Source of the DNA: Bacillota bacterium
Lineage (GTDB): Bacteria > Bacillota > Bacilli > Paenibacillales > Paenibacillaceae
Reading direction: 5' to 3'
NCBI GenBank assembly: GCA_023391635.1
Contig: JAEWAQ010000039.1
Location: 1-64,000 of the forward strand
DNA: 64,000 nt
Shown: one piece after another, positions 44,768-53,481 of the stretch
Layout: the number at the start of each line of letters is the position of its first letter
Position numbering within the stretch: position 1 is the stretch's first letter
Position numbers and translations under genes: made by a program
The notes under the pieces: model-generated
Seen by the model: only the letters and a program-made list of their open reading frames with translations
Databases searched by the model: none
What the model was told of the DNA's origin: nothing

Positions 44768-47700
44768 TCAGAAACCGTATACCTCGAACGAATAATGGCC
44801 GGCAAAGATCCCTTGCGGCAGTCCGTTGTACACGATCTTGACATAACGTGCGGTCCCCTTACATTCGATCGTTCGGGATTGCGCCGTATCCGTTTGCCCG
44901 GTCTGATTGGTTGTGACACGCCAATCAGTACCGTCATCCGACACCTGTATGACGTACAAGTAATTCGCTTCTCGAGCAAATTTGATTTTGATCCCGGTCG
45001 TTTCACAAATGGATCCCAAATCCACCATCCACCAATACCCTGGTTCGTAATCCGCAGCCCGCCACATCGTATGATCGATCCCGTCATTTCCTTTGCCTGC
45101 CGAATATCCGGCATTCATCTCGCTGGACGCGCTGGCTTCGCAGCCGACCGCCAGATCCTTGCCCATTAATTTCAACGATTGTGCATCTGGACTTTCTACA
45201 CCCCGCAGCAACTGATGCAATTGCCCGAAAGTCAATTCGGACTCAGGCTGGAACTGGTCGCTGCTCATATAGTTGAGTATGCTGTTTCGTAGTTGTCTTG
45301 CTGCCGCCCTTTCTTCAAGACGGGTCGCCAAGTCAATCGAACACAGGACTAACTTCCCTTGCCCGACTCTGCATTCCAACATATTGGCCATTTTTCGATT
45401 GTGATAGAAATTCGGGATCACTTGCACGATCGGCTCAAGATCAGATGCCGGATCGTCCAAACATAATGTACTCGAGTGCTCCAACAGATCCTTCCATTGG
45501 TAACTGGCATAAGCTGCGGTCGGGAACTGGTTGAAGACAGGATGCCCGTCCTTCACATGAATCCCGCATGGATTGTTGCTGGTAAAATGAACCGGGCTCC
45601 AGAATACAGGGAAGAACTTGCCGGAAATCGCAGAGCCATTCGTCGGATCGAATGACAGCAACAGTACGCTTCCGCCGTCCTCAAGATATTGAATCGTCTC
45701 CCTGTTGAGAGATGGGGCAATCCTGATATCGTCCCTGCCGTTCGCGCGGTTTTCCGACTCTGCTTCGTCCGGGAACACCCAGATACTCCACGTATTTTCC
45801 AATCCTGAATGAGTGATTTGCACCGTAACGCTGAGTTGATCCGCTTGGGTCATCTGCCGAAAGCATTCCGAGGATACGGTTCCAAGATAGGTGCCTCCGC
45901 CCAGTGGGATATGTGTTGCGTGCTGCGTTCCCATATCCAGGACATCGCCATTTGAACCGGTGATTGACCATTCCACGGTAACATCCGATAAGGCATTCCT
46001 GCCGTAATGGGAAATCAGCAGATCAGCACTCCAGCCTTCGCTGCAAGTGTAGATACGTTTGGGCATACGAAGCAGGAGAACCGTCGGACCGCAAAATTGC
46101 CTAAACTGATCCGCCTCGATCAAGCCTTTGGATTCCCAGAACGCGTCGAGGATGCCGACCGTCGCCGTGCTTTGCCCCGGAAAGTCGTGCAGGTCCAGCA
46201 ATTGGAACCCGCCCATGCCGGGCGTCCGCAGGGCCGCCTCGATCTCGTCCCGGTACAATTGTACGGCCAATTTCCCGGAGCCTTCGGTAAATTTACGAAT
46301 GTCCTGCAGCAAGCCCTTCTCCGCCAGATCGTCACGAATGGCTTCCAGATTGGAAGGCTTCAGGCAACCCGCGTATTTCGGAATGTCTTCCACATCAGGA
46401 TAGACCGTGTATTGCCCCACCTCATGGGAGATAATCGGCACCGGCCGCTTGGCAACGGCTTCCTCGTAGGACAGCATCGTCGAATCCGCCATTATATCCG
46501 GAAAGTATTGTCCCCTTATGCCGATGCCGTCGACGGTCTGCGCGATGAAGCAGTCGTCCGCCGGGTCGAGCGCCCGATCCCAATTGGCCGTCAGCGTGAA
46601 GAGCTGTCTGCACCCCGGATGCCGCGCCTTCAACCCGGCAACGATCTCATGCAGCAGCCCGAAGTCGCCGTTCAGCTCGTTGCCGTTGGCGAACAGACAG
46701 AAGGAAGGATGATTCCCGTAAGTGTCCAATATGCGCTGCGCTTCCTCCGGCAAATAGCGGTAATGATCGGGATGGCTTCCTACCGGTATGTTCCACGTAT
46801 CCATCCAGACTGGACCTTCCACTTGCAGATAGAGGCCAGCTTGGTCGGCAGCCAGAAAAGCGGCTTCCGGCGGGCACCAGGAGTGAAAGCGGACGTGGTT
46901 CAAGCCATATGCCTTGACGATGCGGAAGACCCGTTCCCAAGCCGGCAATTCCATCGGCGGATAGCCCGTCAGCGGATAGATGCAGCAGTCGAGCGTGCCC
47001 CGCAGAAACGTCGGCCGGCCATTGATCGCGAATTGCGTCCCGGCACGCGCGAAAGATCGCATGCCGAACCGGGCCGTCCGGACATCGCGCATATATCCGG
47101 CCGGTGAACGAGCATCGAGGCTGACGGTCAAACTGTATACGGCCGGATCGAATTCATCCCATAGCGCGAAGTCTTCGCCCATGTCGCAGGTAAGCTCGAA
47201 CGTCTGCCGTTCGGCGTCCGTCAGCGTCGCTTCATGCGTCATTACGGAATACTCGCCGGCAGACGGATGACCCTTCTGTTCGAACGAATGCACCGTTAGG
47301 GAGAATGTGCCCTCCGCATGCTGCGCAGCCTCATTTCGAATCGTCACCCTCACCGCAAGCTTCCGGTTCGCCGCATCCGGGTATACTTGAACGTCCTGCA
47401 GCCTGATCTTGTCGAAGGCTTGCAGTTCCATCCTGCCGATCATGCCGTTCCAGATTGTCTGCGTCTCGTCCGTATAGGCGCTCGGATACGCGCCTATATG
47501 GCGGCAATCGCGGTTATCCACCCGAACGGTCAGCAGGTGGGAACACCCCGGCCGCAGGAATCTCGCGATCTCATGGACGTGCGGCACGGACAAGCTGTCC
47601 TGCATGCCCGCCTCTTGTCCGTCGATCCATACGCGGGATTCCACCATGACCCGCTCGAAGAACAGGTTCACGGCTTTGTCCGCCCAATGGTCGGGAATTC

Positions 47701-47965
47701 GGATTTCCTTCTGGTACCATACCGCGCCGACGTATCGATAACGCTGCCTTAGCGATCGTACCGATTCCTTATGGAAGCCGGGCGCCAAATCGACCGGCTT
47801 CCCTACGCCGTTCTCGTTCGTGCTGCCGGGAAGGCGAAGTTCGGCATCTGCGAACGATTCGCCGAACCAAGCTTCACCTACCCCGGCATCGTCGGGATCG
47901 AGCCGATAATTCCACATTCCGGCCAAGTCGATACTTGTATAAATCGGCTGCATTAAAGTTGTCAT
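44768..47965 (-). CDS. GH2 family glycoside hydrolase with C-terminal discoidin domain
   Basis: A 1065-residue enzyme, probably a beta-galactosidase or a related exo-enzyme. It has the sugar-binding N-terminal domain (SRVWIDGQEAGMQDSLSVPH), an immunoglobulin-like domain, and a TIM barrel with acid/base Glu430 (FANGNELNG) and nucleophile Glu515 (IISHEVGQY). A long C-terminal part follows, and the last ~130 residues look like an F5/8-type C (discoidin) sugar-binding domain (AVGCEASASSEMNAGYSAGK ... ARYVKIVYNG). No signal peptide is seen. The start at 47965 has TGGAGG upstream. It is divergent from the AraC gene and likely controlled by it. Confidence 0.9.
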   Translation of the reverse strand: MTTLMQPIYTSIDLAGMWNYRLDPDDAGVGEAWFGESFADAELRLPGSTNENGVGKPVDLAPGFHKESVRSLRQRYRYVGAVWYQKEIRIPDHWADKAVNLFFERVMVESRVWIDGQEAGMQDSLSVPHVHEIARFLRPGCSHLLTVRVDNRDCRHIGAYPSAYTDETQTIWNGMIGRMELQAFDKIRLQDVQVYPDAANRKLAVRVTIRNEAAQHAEGTFSLTVHSFEQKGHPSAGEYSVMTHEATLTDAERQTFELTCDMGEDFALWDEFDPAVYSLTVSLDARSPAGYMRDVRTARFGMRSFARAGTQFAINGRPTFLRGTLDCCIYPLTGYPPMELPAWERVFRIVKAYGLNHVRFHSWCPPEAAFLAADQAGLYLQVEGPVWMDTWNIPVGSHPDHYRYLPEEAQRILDTYGNHPSFCLFANGNELNGDFGLLHEIVAGLKARHPGCRQLFTLTANWDRALDPADDCFIAQTVDGIGIRGQYFPDIMADSTMLSYEEAVAKRPVPIISHEVGQYTVYPDVEDIPKYAGCLKPSNLEAIRDDLAEKGLLQDIRKFTEGSGKLAVQLYRDEIEAALRTPGMGGFQLLDLHDFPGQSTATVGILDAFWESKGLIEADQFRQFCGPTVLLLRMPKRIYTCSEGWSADLLISHYGRNALSDVTVEWSITGSNGDVLDMGTQHATHIPLGGGTYLGTVSSECFRQMTQADQLSVTVQITHSGLENTWSIWVFPDEAESENRANGRDDIRIAPSLNRETIQYLEDGGSVLLLSFDPTNGSAISGKFFPVFWSPVHFTSNNPCGIHVKDGHPVFNQFPTAAYASYQWKDLLEHSSTLCLDDPASDLEPIVQVIPNFYHNRKMANMLECRVGQGKLVLCSIDLATRLEERAAARQLRNSILNYMSSDQFQPESELTFGQLHQLLRGVESPDAQSLKLMGKDLAVGCEASASSEMNAGYSAGKGNDGIDHTMWRAADYEPGYWWMVDLGSICETTGIKIKFAREANYLYVIQVSDDGTDWRVTTNQTGQTDTAQSRTIECKGTARYVKIVYNGLPQGIFAGHYSFEVYGF

Positions 47966-48078
47966 TTCAAACCTCCAAACATCCTGTCGCTTCATCCGGA
48001 AGCATTTTTATATTTATTATTATTGATAACGACGCATTCTCATTGTAAAATTAGGAGCAGCGGAAAGGAATGATCGAT

Positions 48079-48936
48079 ATGGCCATAAACCCGAACAATT
48101 CTGCTATTCAAGAATCTTGGACGCATCCTCCGGGCATTCTCGTATCCGAATATTACAATCAGCCTTACGGCTACACTTGCTTCCGGTCTGCCGGCACGAA
48201 AGATTGGCTGGTCATGTACACGATTTCCGGCAAGGGCATCTTAGAAAATAACGGCGACACGCTGGAGTGCCGGGAAGGGGATATTACCGTCATTCCGCCC
48301 GGCACACCCCACTATTTTTACACGGCTCCCGATTCGGTATGGGAGAAGCTGTGGGCGCACTTCATGCCGCGCGAGACGTGGCTGGGCTGGATTCATCTGC
48401 CCAAGGCGCCCCATCCGCTGATTCATATGAAAATTCAAAACCAAACTCATAAAACTTACATTCAGAATGCATTCATGCGCACGATCCGCTATAATCTCGA
48501 ACCGATGCTCTCTCACCAGGAAGACTTGGCGATGAATGCGCTCGAAGAAATCATTTTGCTGATCTCAAGCGAAGATACGAACGACAATTTCATCGACACG
48601 CGCATCAAGGAAGTGTTGAGTCTGTTGTCCCAGCAATATATGGAGCAGCATCATGTCGAGCATTTGGCCCAGATGGTCTGTCTGTCCCCATCCAGGCTCA
48701 CCCATCTGTTCAAACAGCAAGTCGGCGAATCGATCATCGATACGTTGTTGAAATATCGGCTGAAACAGGCGGAGAAGAAGCTCGCCTTCACCGAACGGAC
48801 GATTACGGAAATCGCGCTCGAGGTCGGCTTCAACTCCCCTGACTATTTCACTCGCCAATTCACGAAGTTTTACGGCACGAATCCGTCCCAATACCGCAAA
48901 TTGCTCAAGGAGAAGAGCAGAACGATGCTTACCTGA
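48079..48936 (+). CDS. AraC family transcriptional regulator, cupin type
   Basis: A 285-residue regulator. The N-terminal cupin domain (DWLVMYTISGKGILENNGDT, VIPPGTPHYFYT) would bind a sugar, and the C-terminal AraC domain has two HTH motifs (EHLAQMVCLSPSRLTHLFKQ ... EVGFNSPDYFTRQFTKFYGT). The ATG at 48079 is preferred because GGAAAGGA is 9 nt upstream; it abuts the ATG at 48070. It is divergent from the GH2 gene across about 110 bp and probably activates it. Confidence 0.9.
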   Translation: MAINPNNSAIQESWTHPPGILVSEYYNQPYGYTCFRSAGTKDWLVMYTISGKGILENNGDTLECREGDITVIPPGTPHYFYTAPDSVWEKLWAHFMPRETWLGWIHLPKAPHPLIHMKIQNQTHKTYIQNAFMRTIRYNLEPMLSHQEDLAMNALEEIILLISSEDTNDNFIDTRIKEVLSLLSQQYMEQHHVEHLAQMVCLSPSRLTHLFKQQVGESIIDTLLKYRLKQAEKKLAFTERTITEIALEVGFNSPDYFTRQFTKFYGTNPSQYRKLLKEKSRTMLT

Positions 48937-49052
48937 CGGATTCCGGCATGCTTCCTTGAAGCGTCACGATCGAGCGGCCGGGAACGTTCAGCGCTTCGCC
49001 TGTGCGAATACAATCTTGGTGGCCGGTGTTTGCGACATTTTCGACACTCTCC
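48929..49052 (-). pseudogene. Remnant of a GH30-like C-terminus
   Basis: The reverse strand encodes VENVANTGHQDCIRTGEALN, then VPGRSIVTLQGS, ending in a stop at 48929. This matches the end of the cytoplasmic GH30 at 37.7 kb (LTVPGRSILTLHG). Only about 35 residues remain, and the 50-bp repeat array starts at its broken edge. The last codons overlap the end of the AraC gene. Confidence 0.6.
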
Positions 49053-49345
49053 TTCGAATAGACGACTCCAGCGCCTATCGCCCCAACCAACCGCCGCTCG
49101 CCTCCCAATAGACGACTCCAGCGCCTATCTCCCCGACCAACCACCGCCCGCCACCCAATAGGCGACCACAGCGCCTATCTCCTCAACCAACCGTCGCCCG
49201 CCACCCATAAGACGACTACAGCGCCTATCTCTTCAACCAACCGCTGTCCGCCTCCCAATAGACGACCACAGCGCCTATCGCCCCAACCAACCGCCGCTCG
49301 CCTCCCAATAGACGACTCCAGCGCCTATCTCCCCGACCAACCACC
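49052..49345. repeat. 50-bp tandem repeat array, about six units
   Basis: The motif GACGACTCCAGCGCCTAT (with small variations) recurs at 49061, 49111, 49161, 49211, 49261 and 49311, exactly every 50 bp. On the reverse strand each unit reads TAGGCGCTGGAGTCGTCTAT. The 16-kb array has the near-identical core TAGGCGACTGCGTCGTCT, also after GGTTGGTT. It lies between the GH30 remnant and tsaD. It does not code; the function is unknown. Confidence 0.9.
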
Positions 49346-49420
49346 TACACCGCCCGCAACCGATGTAACCGAATTCTGATGACGCACGAGAATAACTGTA
49401 CTTTTACAATTCCGTCAAAC

Positions 49421-49461
49421 AAAAAAACGACTTCACCATTCCCACGGGAACAGAGAAGTCG
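49421..49461 (-). terminator. Terminator of the tsaE-tsaB-rimI-tsaD operon
   Basis: CGACTTC (49428-49434) pairs with GAAGTCG (49455-49461), with a second inner stem TTCCC/GGGAA. Seven T's follow on the reverse strand (49421-49427). It lies about 80 bp past the tsaD stop. Confidence 0.85.
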
Positions 49462-49539
49462 CGATGATCGCGAACAAAATCCTTCGTAACATGATCGCGT
49501 CTGCAAAAGCCCCGATTGCGATGCTGCTCACGGCTGCCG

Positions 49540-50598
49540 CTAAACCGACCAATCCTCCAGCGACAATTGCGGGTCCGCCTTCATGTCGAGCGGCGTGAAC
49601 GCGCCTCGCCGCCACTTCAAGTCTGCGGCCGCGGCGATCATCGCCGCATTGTCGGTGCACAGCGCCAGCGGCGGCACGAGCAGCGGCAGCTCCGCCGCCG
49701 CGCACAGCTCGGCCAGCTTGGCGCGCAATCCGCGGTTCGCCGCCACGCCGCCGCATAGCAGCATCTGGCGCACGCCGAAGCGGGCGGCAGCCTTCATGGC
49801 TTTTCCTGTCACGACATCGATGACAGAGGCTTGAAATCCGCGGGCGAGCATTGCTGCATCCAGTGTCTCGCCCTTCATGCGGGCGCGGTTGATCTCGGCG
49901 AGCACAGCCGACTTGAGGCCGCTGAAGCTGAAATCGAGCGAGTCCGGCTCCAGCCAGGCGCGCGGCAGCGCGATTTCGGCTTCCGCCTCATGAGCCAGCC
50001 GATCCACATAGGGCCCGCCGGGGTACGGGAAGTTCAAAGCGCGCGCGACTTTGTCGTACGCCTCGCCGACCGCATCGTCACGGGTTCTGCCGACGATGCG
50101 GAAGCTGCCTTCGCGCTCCAGCAGCACGAGCTCGGTGTGCCCGCCCGAGACGACGAGCGCCAAGGCCGGGTACACGATGTCTCCGATCAGCTGATTTGCG
50201 TAAATATGTCCTGCGATGTGATGCGTACCGATGAGTGGCACATTCAACGCCATCGCGAGACTTTTAGCCGCTACGACGCCGACCAGCAGCGCGCCGACCA
50301 GGCCCGGCCCTTGCGTTACGGCGACCGCATCCATCTGCGATATTGGAACCCCGCCGACACGCACTGCCTCTTCGATCATGATCGTAATATTTTCCACATG
50401 CTGGCGGGAAGCGATCTCGGGGACGACGCCGCCGAATTGGCGATGCGTGTCGATCTGGCTCGATACGAGATTGGCCAGCACTTCCCTGCCGTCTCTGACG
50501 ATCGCGACCGATGTCTCGTCGCAGCTCGTCTCAATCGCGATGAGGTGATAAGGCCGCTGGCCGTCCGCGACGAGAGAACGCTTGTCTTCTGTCGTCAT
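49540..50598 (-). CDS. tsaD: tRNA N6-threonylcarbamoyladenosine synthase TsaD
   Basis: The 352-residue catalytic subunit that moves threonylcarbamoyl to A37 of ANN-decoding tRNAs, with TsaB and TsaE. IAIETSCDETSVAIVRDG is the N-terminal ATP fold, the metal-binding pair is His127 and His131 (THHIAGH), and the C-terminal LCTDNAAMIAA is conserved. The ATG overlaps the rimI stop (ATGA). It is the last gene of a four-gene operon. Its 3' side faces the carbohydrate island, while in B. subtilis it faces ydiF. Confidence 0.97.
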   Translation of the reverse strand: MTTEDKRSLVADGQRPYHLIAIETSCDETSVAIVRDGREVLANLVSSQIDTHRQFGGVVPEIASRQHVENITIMIEEAVRVGGVPISQMDAVAVTQGPGLVGALLVGVVAAKSLAMALNVPLIGTHHIAGHIYANQLIGDIVYPALALVVSGGHTELVLLEREGSFRIVGRTRDDAVGEAYDKVARALNFPYPGGPYVDRLAHEAEAEIALPRAWLEPDSLDFSFSGLKSAVLAEINRARMKGETLDAAMLARGFQASVIDVVTGKAMKAAARFGVRQMLLCGGVAANRGLRAKLAELCAAAELPLLVPPLALCTDNAAMIAAAADLKWRRGAFTPLDMKADPQLSLEDWSV

Positions 50599-51098
50599 GC
50601 GTCCTCCCCTTCCTGCGCTTCATCCGCTGCCGACAGCTCAGCCCACATGATGATGGCATCCTCGTGATTATCCGAATAATAACGCGGGCGCATGCCTGCG
50701 TCGTAGAATCCCAGCTTGCGGTACAACGATTGCGCCCGATCGTTGGACACCCGGACCTCAAGCGTGATGCGAATGGCGCCGAGCCAGGCGGCTGTCCGCA
50801 TCATCTCGCGGAGCAGCTGTTCGCCGAGCCCGCGTCCACGGTAGGGTTCCCGGATCGCAATATTCGTAATATGCGCTTCGTCCACGATCATCCACATGCC
50901 GCCGTAGCCGATCGTCTCCCCGCTCCGTTCCAGAATCATATATTTGGCAAAATGATTTTGCGTAAGTTCCATCCGGAAGGCGTCCGCCGACCAGGGCGAA
51001 GTAAACGATTCACGCTCGATGCGCGCGATCATATCGATATCGTCCAGCGTCATGCTGCGAAACGTGTAGACTTGCTCATCCGTTGCCGGCTGCTTCAT
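50595..51098 (-). CDS. rimI: Ribosomal protein S18 alanine N-acetyltransferase RimI
   Basis: A 167-residue GNAT acetyltransferase. MTLDDIDMIARIERESFTSP is the family's N-terminus and EPYRGRGLGEQLLREMM the acetyl-CoA loop, followed by LEVRVSNDRAQSLYRKLGF. The start MKQPATDEQV at 51098 has GGGGGGAT upstream; the longer open frame is a shadow of tsaB. It lies between tsaB and tsaD, with small overlaps, as in other Firmicutes. Confidence 0.95.
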   Translation of the reverse strand: MKQPATDEQVYTFRSMTLDDIDMIARIERESFTSPWSADAFRMELTQNHFAKYMILERSGETIGYGGMWMIVDEAHITNIAIREPYRGRGLGEQLLREMMRTAAWLGAIRITLEVRVSNDRAQSLYRKLGFYDAGMRPRYYSDNHEDAIIMWAELSAADEAQEGEDA

Positions 51099-51099
51099 C

Positions 51100-51954
51100 T
51101 CATGAATCCCCCCGGGCTGCCGCAAGTCGCTTGGCTTCCGCTTCCGCCAGTTGCGTATAGTTGGGAACGAAAGGATGGACGTCATCCCGTTCTCCCCGAA
51201 ATAGCCGCCTTGCGGCCAATTTGCCGACAGCGGAGGCGTCCATGGCGAACGGCATCGTTTGCGCCGCGGCTTGACCGTCGGTCGCCGGACCATCGGGCTG
51301 AGAGGGATAAGACGCCATATCGCCGACATAGAGCGTCACGGCTCCCGCGCTGCCGGCGGCATCCGCACTTAGCTGACGCATCCAGTCCGCCGCCAGTCGG
51401 ACCCCGTCTTCCTCCATCCGCATCCAGCCGCCGGCGGCATCCGCCGCGAACCGAGCCGTGTACACTTGTCCGCGGCGAGCGTCCATAGACGGTACGACCC
51501 AGATCGGCCTCGTGTCGCTGCCGGCATCGCCGGCTGCAAGCGTCGCCTTGGCGGCTTCCCAAGCGCCGAATGCCAACGCCTCAAGGCTGGATATGCCCAG
51601 CAAAGGCTTGTCCCATGCCCACGCCAGCGTCTTGCCGGCCGTCACCGCAATCCGTACGCCGGTATAGGAACCGGGACCTTGCCCGACCGCGATCGCGTCC
51701 AGTTGCCGCGGCGCAATGCCGCAATCGGCGATTAGCCGCTTGATATCAGGTACGATCAGCACGGAATGGTTGCGCTCCGCATGGGATTGCACCGCGCCCA
51801 GCACCGCATCTCCTTGCAGAATGGCAAGCGCGAGCGATGACGTCGACGTGTCAATCGCGAGGATCGTCGCGGGATCGCCGCCCGGTTGCACTGGAAGCGC
51901 CGATCCGCTGCCGGATTCGATGCCCGGATCGATGCCCGGTCCGTCGTTCATCAT
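51100..51954 (-). CDS. tsaB: tRNA threonylcarbamoyladenosine biosynthesis protein TsaB
   Basis: A 284-residue ASKHA-fold partner of TsaD. ILAIDTSTSSLALAILQGD and VGQGPGSYTGVRIAVTAGKT are the typical motifs. The start MMNDGPGIDP at 51954 has GAGGAGG upstream and overlaps the tsaE stop (ATGATGA). A Gly/Ser/Pro-rich lead of about 25 residues before the fold is longer than usual. The middle (GDAGSDTRPIWVVPSMDARR) fits the family. Confidence 0.95.
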   Translation of the reverse strand: MMNDGPGIDPGIESGSGSALPVQPGGDPATILAIDTSTSSLALAILQGDAVLGAVQSHAERNHSVLIVPDIKRLIADCGIAPRQLDAIAVGQGPGSYTGVRIAVTAGKTLAWAWDKPLLGISSLEALAFGAWEAAKATLAAGDAGSDTRPIWVVPSMDARRGQVYTARFAADAAGGWMRMEEDGVRLAADWMRQLSADAAGSAGAVTLYVGDMASYPSQPDGPATDGQAAAQTMPFAMDASAVGKLAARRLFRGERDDVHPFVPNYTQLAEAEAKRLAAARGDS

Positions 51955-52475
51955 CCGGGTTCCTCCTCTCGGGTTAAGGACGCCGTTGCCAGCCCCATCT
52001 GTTCGCACCAGCTTCGGTATGGCTCCCCGATCGGGCGGCATTCGTACCGCCGTGATGTCGGACCTGTAATGGCGATGCGGATATGGAGCCTCTCCGATGG
52101 CAGCAGCGGCTCGATCAGCGACGCCCATTCCACCAATGTCGCGCCTTCTCCCAGAAAATACTCGTCCAGCCCCAGCTGTTCCGCTTCGGCGAGCGATAAT
52201 CGGTACGCATCCATATGGTAGAACGGCAGCCTGCCGCCTTCATATTCCTTGATCAGCGTGAACGTCGGGCTGTTCACGACGCCCGGCACGCCCAGCGCGG
52301 CCGCGAAGCGCTGCGCGAATCGGGTCTTCCCGGCGCCCAGGTCGCCGTCCAGCGCCAGCAGCGTGCCCGCTTCGGCAAGCTCGGCCAGCGCAGCCGCGAA
52401 TGCCGCCGATTCAGCTTCATTGTCCGCTTCCAGCATGTAGCAAGCCGGTTCGGCGGCATGCTTCGTCTCTTCCAT
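51951..52475 (-). CDS. tsaE: tRNA threonylcarbamoyladenosine biosynthesis ATPase TsaE
   Basis: A 174-residue P-loop ATPase needed for the t6A cycle. Walker A is GDLGAGKT, followed by SPTFTLIKEYEGGRLPFYHM and DAYRL, then EYFLGEGATLVEWASLIEPL. The start at 52475 (MEETKH) has AAAGGAAC upstream, somewhat far; the ATG at 52502 lacks a ribosome site. It is the first gene of the operon, with a good SigA promoter upstream. Confidence 0.95.
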   Translation of the reverse strand: MEETKHAAEPACYMLEADNEAESAAFAAALAELAEAGTLLALDGDLGAGKTRFAQRFAAALGVPGVVNSPTFTLIKEYEGGRLPFYHMDAYRLSLAEAEQLGLDEYFLGEGATLVEWASLIEPLLPSERLHIRIAITGPTSRRYECRPIGEPYRSWCEQMGLATASLTREEEPG

Positions 52476-52522
52476 ATCAACGCTGTTCCTTTCACTAATC
52501 ATTTGCAACATTCATATGGCCT

Positions 52523-52551
52523 ATTATATCGGCGCTTGTCCGAACATGCAA
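52523..52551 (-). promoter_or_regulatory. SigA promoter of the tsaE operon
   Basis: On the reverse strand TTGCAT (52546-52551) and TATAAT (52523-52528) are 17 bp apart. The -35 box touches the T-run of the terminator of the upstream gene. Confidence 0.75.
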
Positions 52552-52583
52552 AAGAAACCCGCCGGGCTCGGGGGCCGGGCGGG
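52551..52583 (-). terminator. Terminator of the Gln-rich protein gene
   Basis: CCCGCC (52558-52563) pairs with GGCGGG (52578-52583), with inner GGC/GCC pairing around one C-C mismatch. On the reverse strand TTTCTTTT follows. Confidence 0.7.
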
Positions 52584-52639
52584 CGCCGGAATCGGAAGCG
52601 GCTATGCCTTCTCCGAACGGTCGGAATGCCGTCGTCTCG

Positions 52640-53380
52640 TCAGGAAATGATCCCGTAAGCGCCGGTCATTCCCGACTGCGGCTGTTGGTAGGTGTGCGTC
52701 GATCCGATGCCGGATTGGCTGGCGAAAGACGGCGCGAAGGACGATTGGCTTATTGCGGATTGGCCCATTGCGGATTGGCCCATTGCGGATTGGCCTGCTG
52801 CGGATTGGCCCATTGCGGATTGGCCCATTGCGGATTGGCCCATTCCGGATTGACCTGCTGCGGATTGCCCGATTGCAGACTGTCCGTATGACCCTGCTTG
52901 TGAATGTCCGAAATACGGAAGATCCGTATTCGACGATTGCGCATTGCGGATCGCTCCGCCCTGCTGCTGCAAGAAGGAAGACTGCCAGTTCTGCGATTGT
53001 TGGCCGGCCTGAGGTTGCGCATAGGAGGACTGCCAAGTATTGGATTGGCTGAATTGCGGTTGAACATACGAAGATTGAGCATACGCAGTTTGGCCGGTTT
53101 GCTGACCGTATTGCGGCGACATGCTCGTTTGCTCGATTCGCTGGCACAGTTGCTGGATTTGGTTCAACTGCTGCACCGTCGTCTCATGGTGATGGATCAG
53201 CTGCTGAATCTTCTGGGCGGTTTGGCGTTCCCGCTGCGCCAGTTGCTCCAATTCCCGGGCGTTCTGCTCCTCGAACTGGGCCATTTGCTGATACATCTGC
53301 GAAGACTGATTCGTCTGGTTGATCATTTGGCGGGAGAGCTGCTCGCATTGCGAGGTCAAGCCGGACACGTTCGATTGCAT
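52640..53380 (-). CDS. Gln-rich repetitive protein of unknown function
   Basis: A ~246-residue soluble protein that I do not recognise. Residues about 15-85 are a predicted coiled coil rich in Gln (QMYQQMAQFEEQNARELEQL, RERQTAQKIQQLIHHHETTV). The rest is a low-complexity tail of Gln, Ser, Tyr and Pro, with about nine tandem copies of a five-residue unit, GQSAM/GQSAA/GQSGM (DNA period 15 bp, 52745-52870). AAGGAAG is well spaced from the ATG at 53380; the ATG at 53389 touches it. There is no signal peptide or membrane helix. Such proteins are often spore-coat or structural, but nothing here proves it. It is divergent from the FNR-type gene. Confidence 0.75.
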   Translation of the reverse strand: MQSNVSGLTSQCEQLSRQMINQTNQSSQMYQQMAQFEEQNARELEQLAQRERQTAQKIQQLIHHHETTVQQLNQIQQLCQRIEQTSMSPQYGQQTGQTAYAQSSYVQPQFSQSNTWQSSYAQPQAGQQSQNWQSSFLQQQGGAIRNAQSSNTDLPYFGHSQAGSYGQSAIGQSAAGQSGMGQSAMGQSAMGQSAAGQSAMGQSAMGQSAISQSSFAPSFASQSGIGSTHTYQQPQSGMTGAYGIIS

Positions 53381-53481
53381 GGGGTACATCTTCCTTTCGC
53401 ATGGGTTGTATTCAAAACCTTGCATAGCATGCGGCAGCCGCCCTGTAATTATGCATGCCTGAACGAATTGTGCGAATGGAA

